NCBI RefSeq assembly: GCF_004801395.1
Contig: NZ_SSOA01000016.1
Location: 1-60,011, forward strand
Source of the DNA: Gillisella terrae
GTDB lineage: Bacteria > Pseudomonadota > Alphaproteobacteria > Rhizobiales > Rhizobiaceae
Reading direction: 5' to 3'
DNA: 60,011 nucleotides
Within the stretch, counting starts at the first letter, position 1. Each line of letters starts with the position of its first letter. The translations under genes and the position numbers were made by a program. Below the pieces are notes generated by a model. The model searched no databases and was not told the origin of the DNA. It saw only the letters and a list, made by a program, of their open reading frames with translations. Shown here in pieces: positions 59,749 to 60,011 of this stretch.

Positions 59749-60011
59749 CCGCCTCACCGAACGAGGCGGCGCTTCTGAGGAAGTGTTGATTTCGCTCTAT
59801 TGAAATCATCTGGATAGCTTTTAGAGTTAGACGACCGAGCTTTGCGGTTTGGTTGAGGTGATTTTTTGACGGTTTTGACCGTCAGTTCTTTGACAATTGA
59901 AGATGAGAAGAAAGAGAAACGTGGACGGCGGTTTTGCGTTGGTGGGAGCAGAGATGCTTTCGCTGATAGAAGACAATGACGGTCACGTTTTGATATGAGA
60001 ACACCAGATTG
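59749..60011 (+). ncRNA. leader of a second rRNA operon (partial)
   Basis: Transcribed 16S leader, cut off by the window end. It has a start hairpin CCGCCTC/GAGGCGG (59749-59769), a TGACGGT/ACCGTCA hairpin (59867-59884), and directly after it a boxA-like GTTCTTTGACAATT (59885-59898), the antitermination layout of rhizobial rrn leaders. The AGATGAGAAGAAAGAGAAACG run is typical upstream of rhizobial 16S genes. The 16S gene itself is not in the window. Confidence 0.75.

Overview
The window reads as alphaproteobacterial (Rhizobiales, most likely Brucellaceae such as Ochrobactrum/Brucella, otherwise a near relative). The reasons are the 5S rRNA to initiator tRNA order at the left end, an EcfG-type sigma promoter, many TRAP/ABC solute importers with catabolic operons, and several 105-bp palindromic intergenic repeats of the size known for Brucella repeat elements. 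It opens with the 3' end of one rRNA operon (5S end plus tRNA-fMet) and closes with the promoter and leader of a second rRNA operon on the same strand. The roughly 59 kb between is a block of accessory catabolic, transport and efflux genes held between two directly oriented rrn operons.

Layout. 0.4-10.5 kb: an EcfG-like ECF sigma factor, a two-domain GNAT acetyltransferase, an SmvA/QacA-type MFS exporter, and a divergent two-component system plus RND pump closely resembling Acinetobacter AdeRS-AdeAB. 10.6-13.6 kb: a TRAP importer (dctPQM type). 14.1-26.2 kb: an indole-3-acetic acid (iac) catabolic cluster, operon iacHABCDEFG on the minus strand, with iacI on its own on the opposite strand between two inverted copies of a repeat. 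It is followed by an aldehyde dehydrogenase and a hydroxyquinol-type lower pathway (Dabb protein, maleylacetate reductase, hydroxyquinol 1,2-dioxygenase) with a LysR regulator. 27.4-33.2 kb: an AraC regulator and an amine/amino-acid catabolic set (APC permease, ornithine-cyclodeaminase-like protein, RidA-like protein, FAD oxidoreductase). 33.2-43.5 kb: a pectin/rhamnogalacturonan oligosaccharide operon (ABC importer, an unassigned 838-aa protein, KduI, GH105 hydrolase) with a divergent LacI regulator. 43.6-54.1 kb: a peptide-type ABC importer with an M24 peptidase, and a divergent GntR regulator, PLP-dependent C-S lyase and M20 peptidase. 54.2-59.6 kb: a RES-Xre toxin-antitoxin pair, an extended SDR, and a MarR-EmrA-EmrB efflux operon. 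Then the rrn promoter.

Most unusual points. (1) The family-5 solute-binding protein at 48917-50539 appears to be circularly permuted: the segment that normally forms the N-terminus of the mature protein is at its C-terminus, behind a normal signal peptide and in one uninterrupted frame. (2) The iac cluster is joined to hydroxyquinol-type rather than catechol-type lower-pathway genes, and iacI is displaced, inverted and bracketed by inverted 105-bp repeats. (3) A near-identical operator-like motif, ATTAC(C/T)GTAAAT, recurs at the promoters of the iac operon, the LysR/Dabb interval and the AraC/permease interval, suggesting one regulon. (4) Repeat elements abut gene ends and supply the stop codons of at least three genes. 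All functional statements rest on reading the translations against remembered family features. No database search was run.
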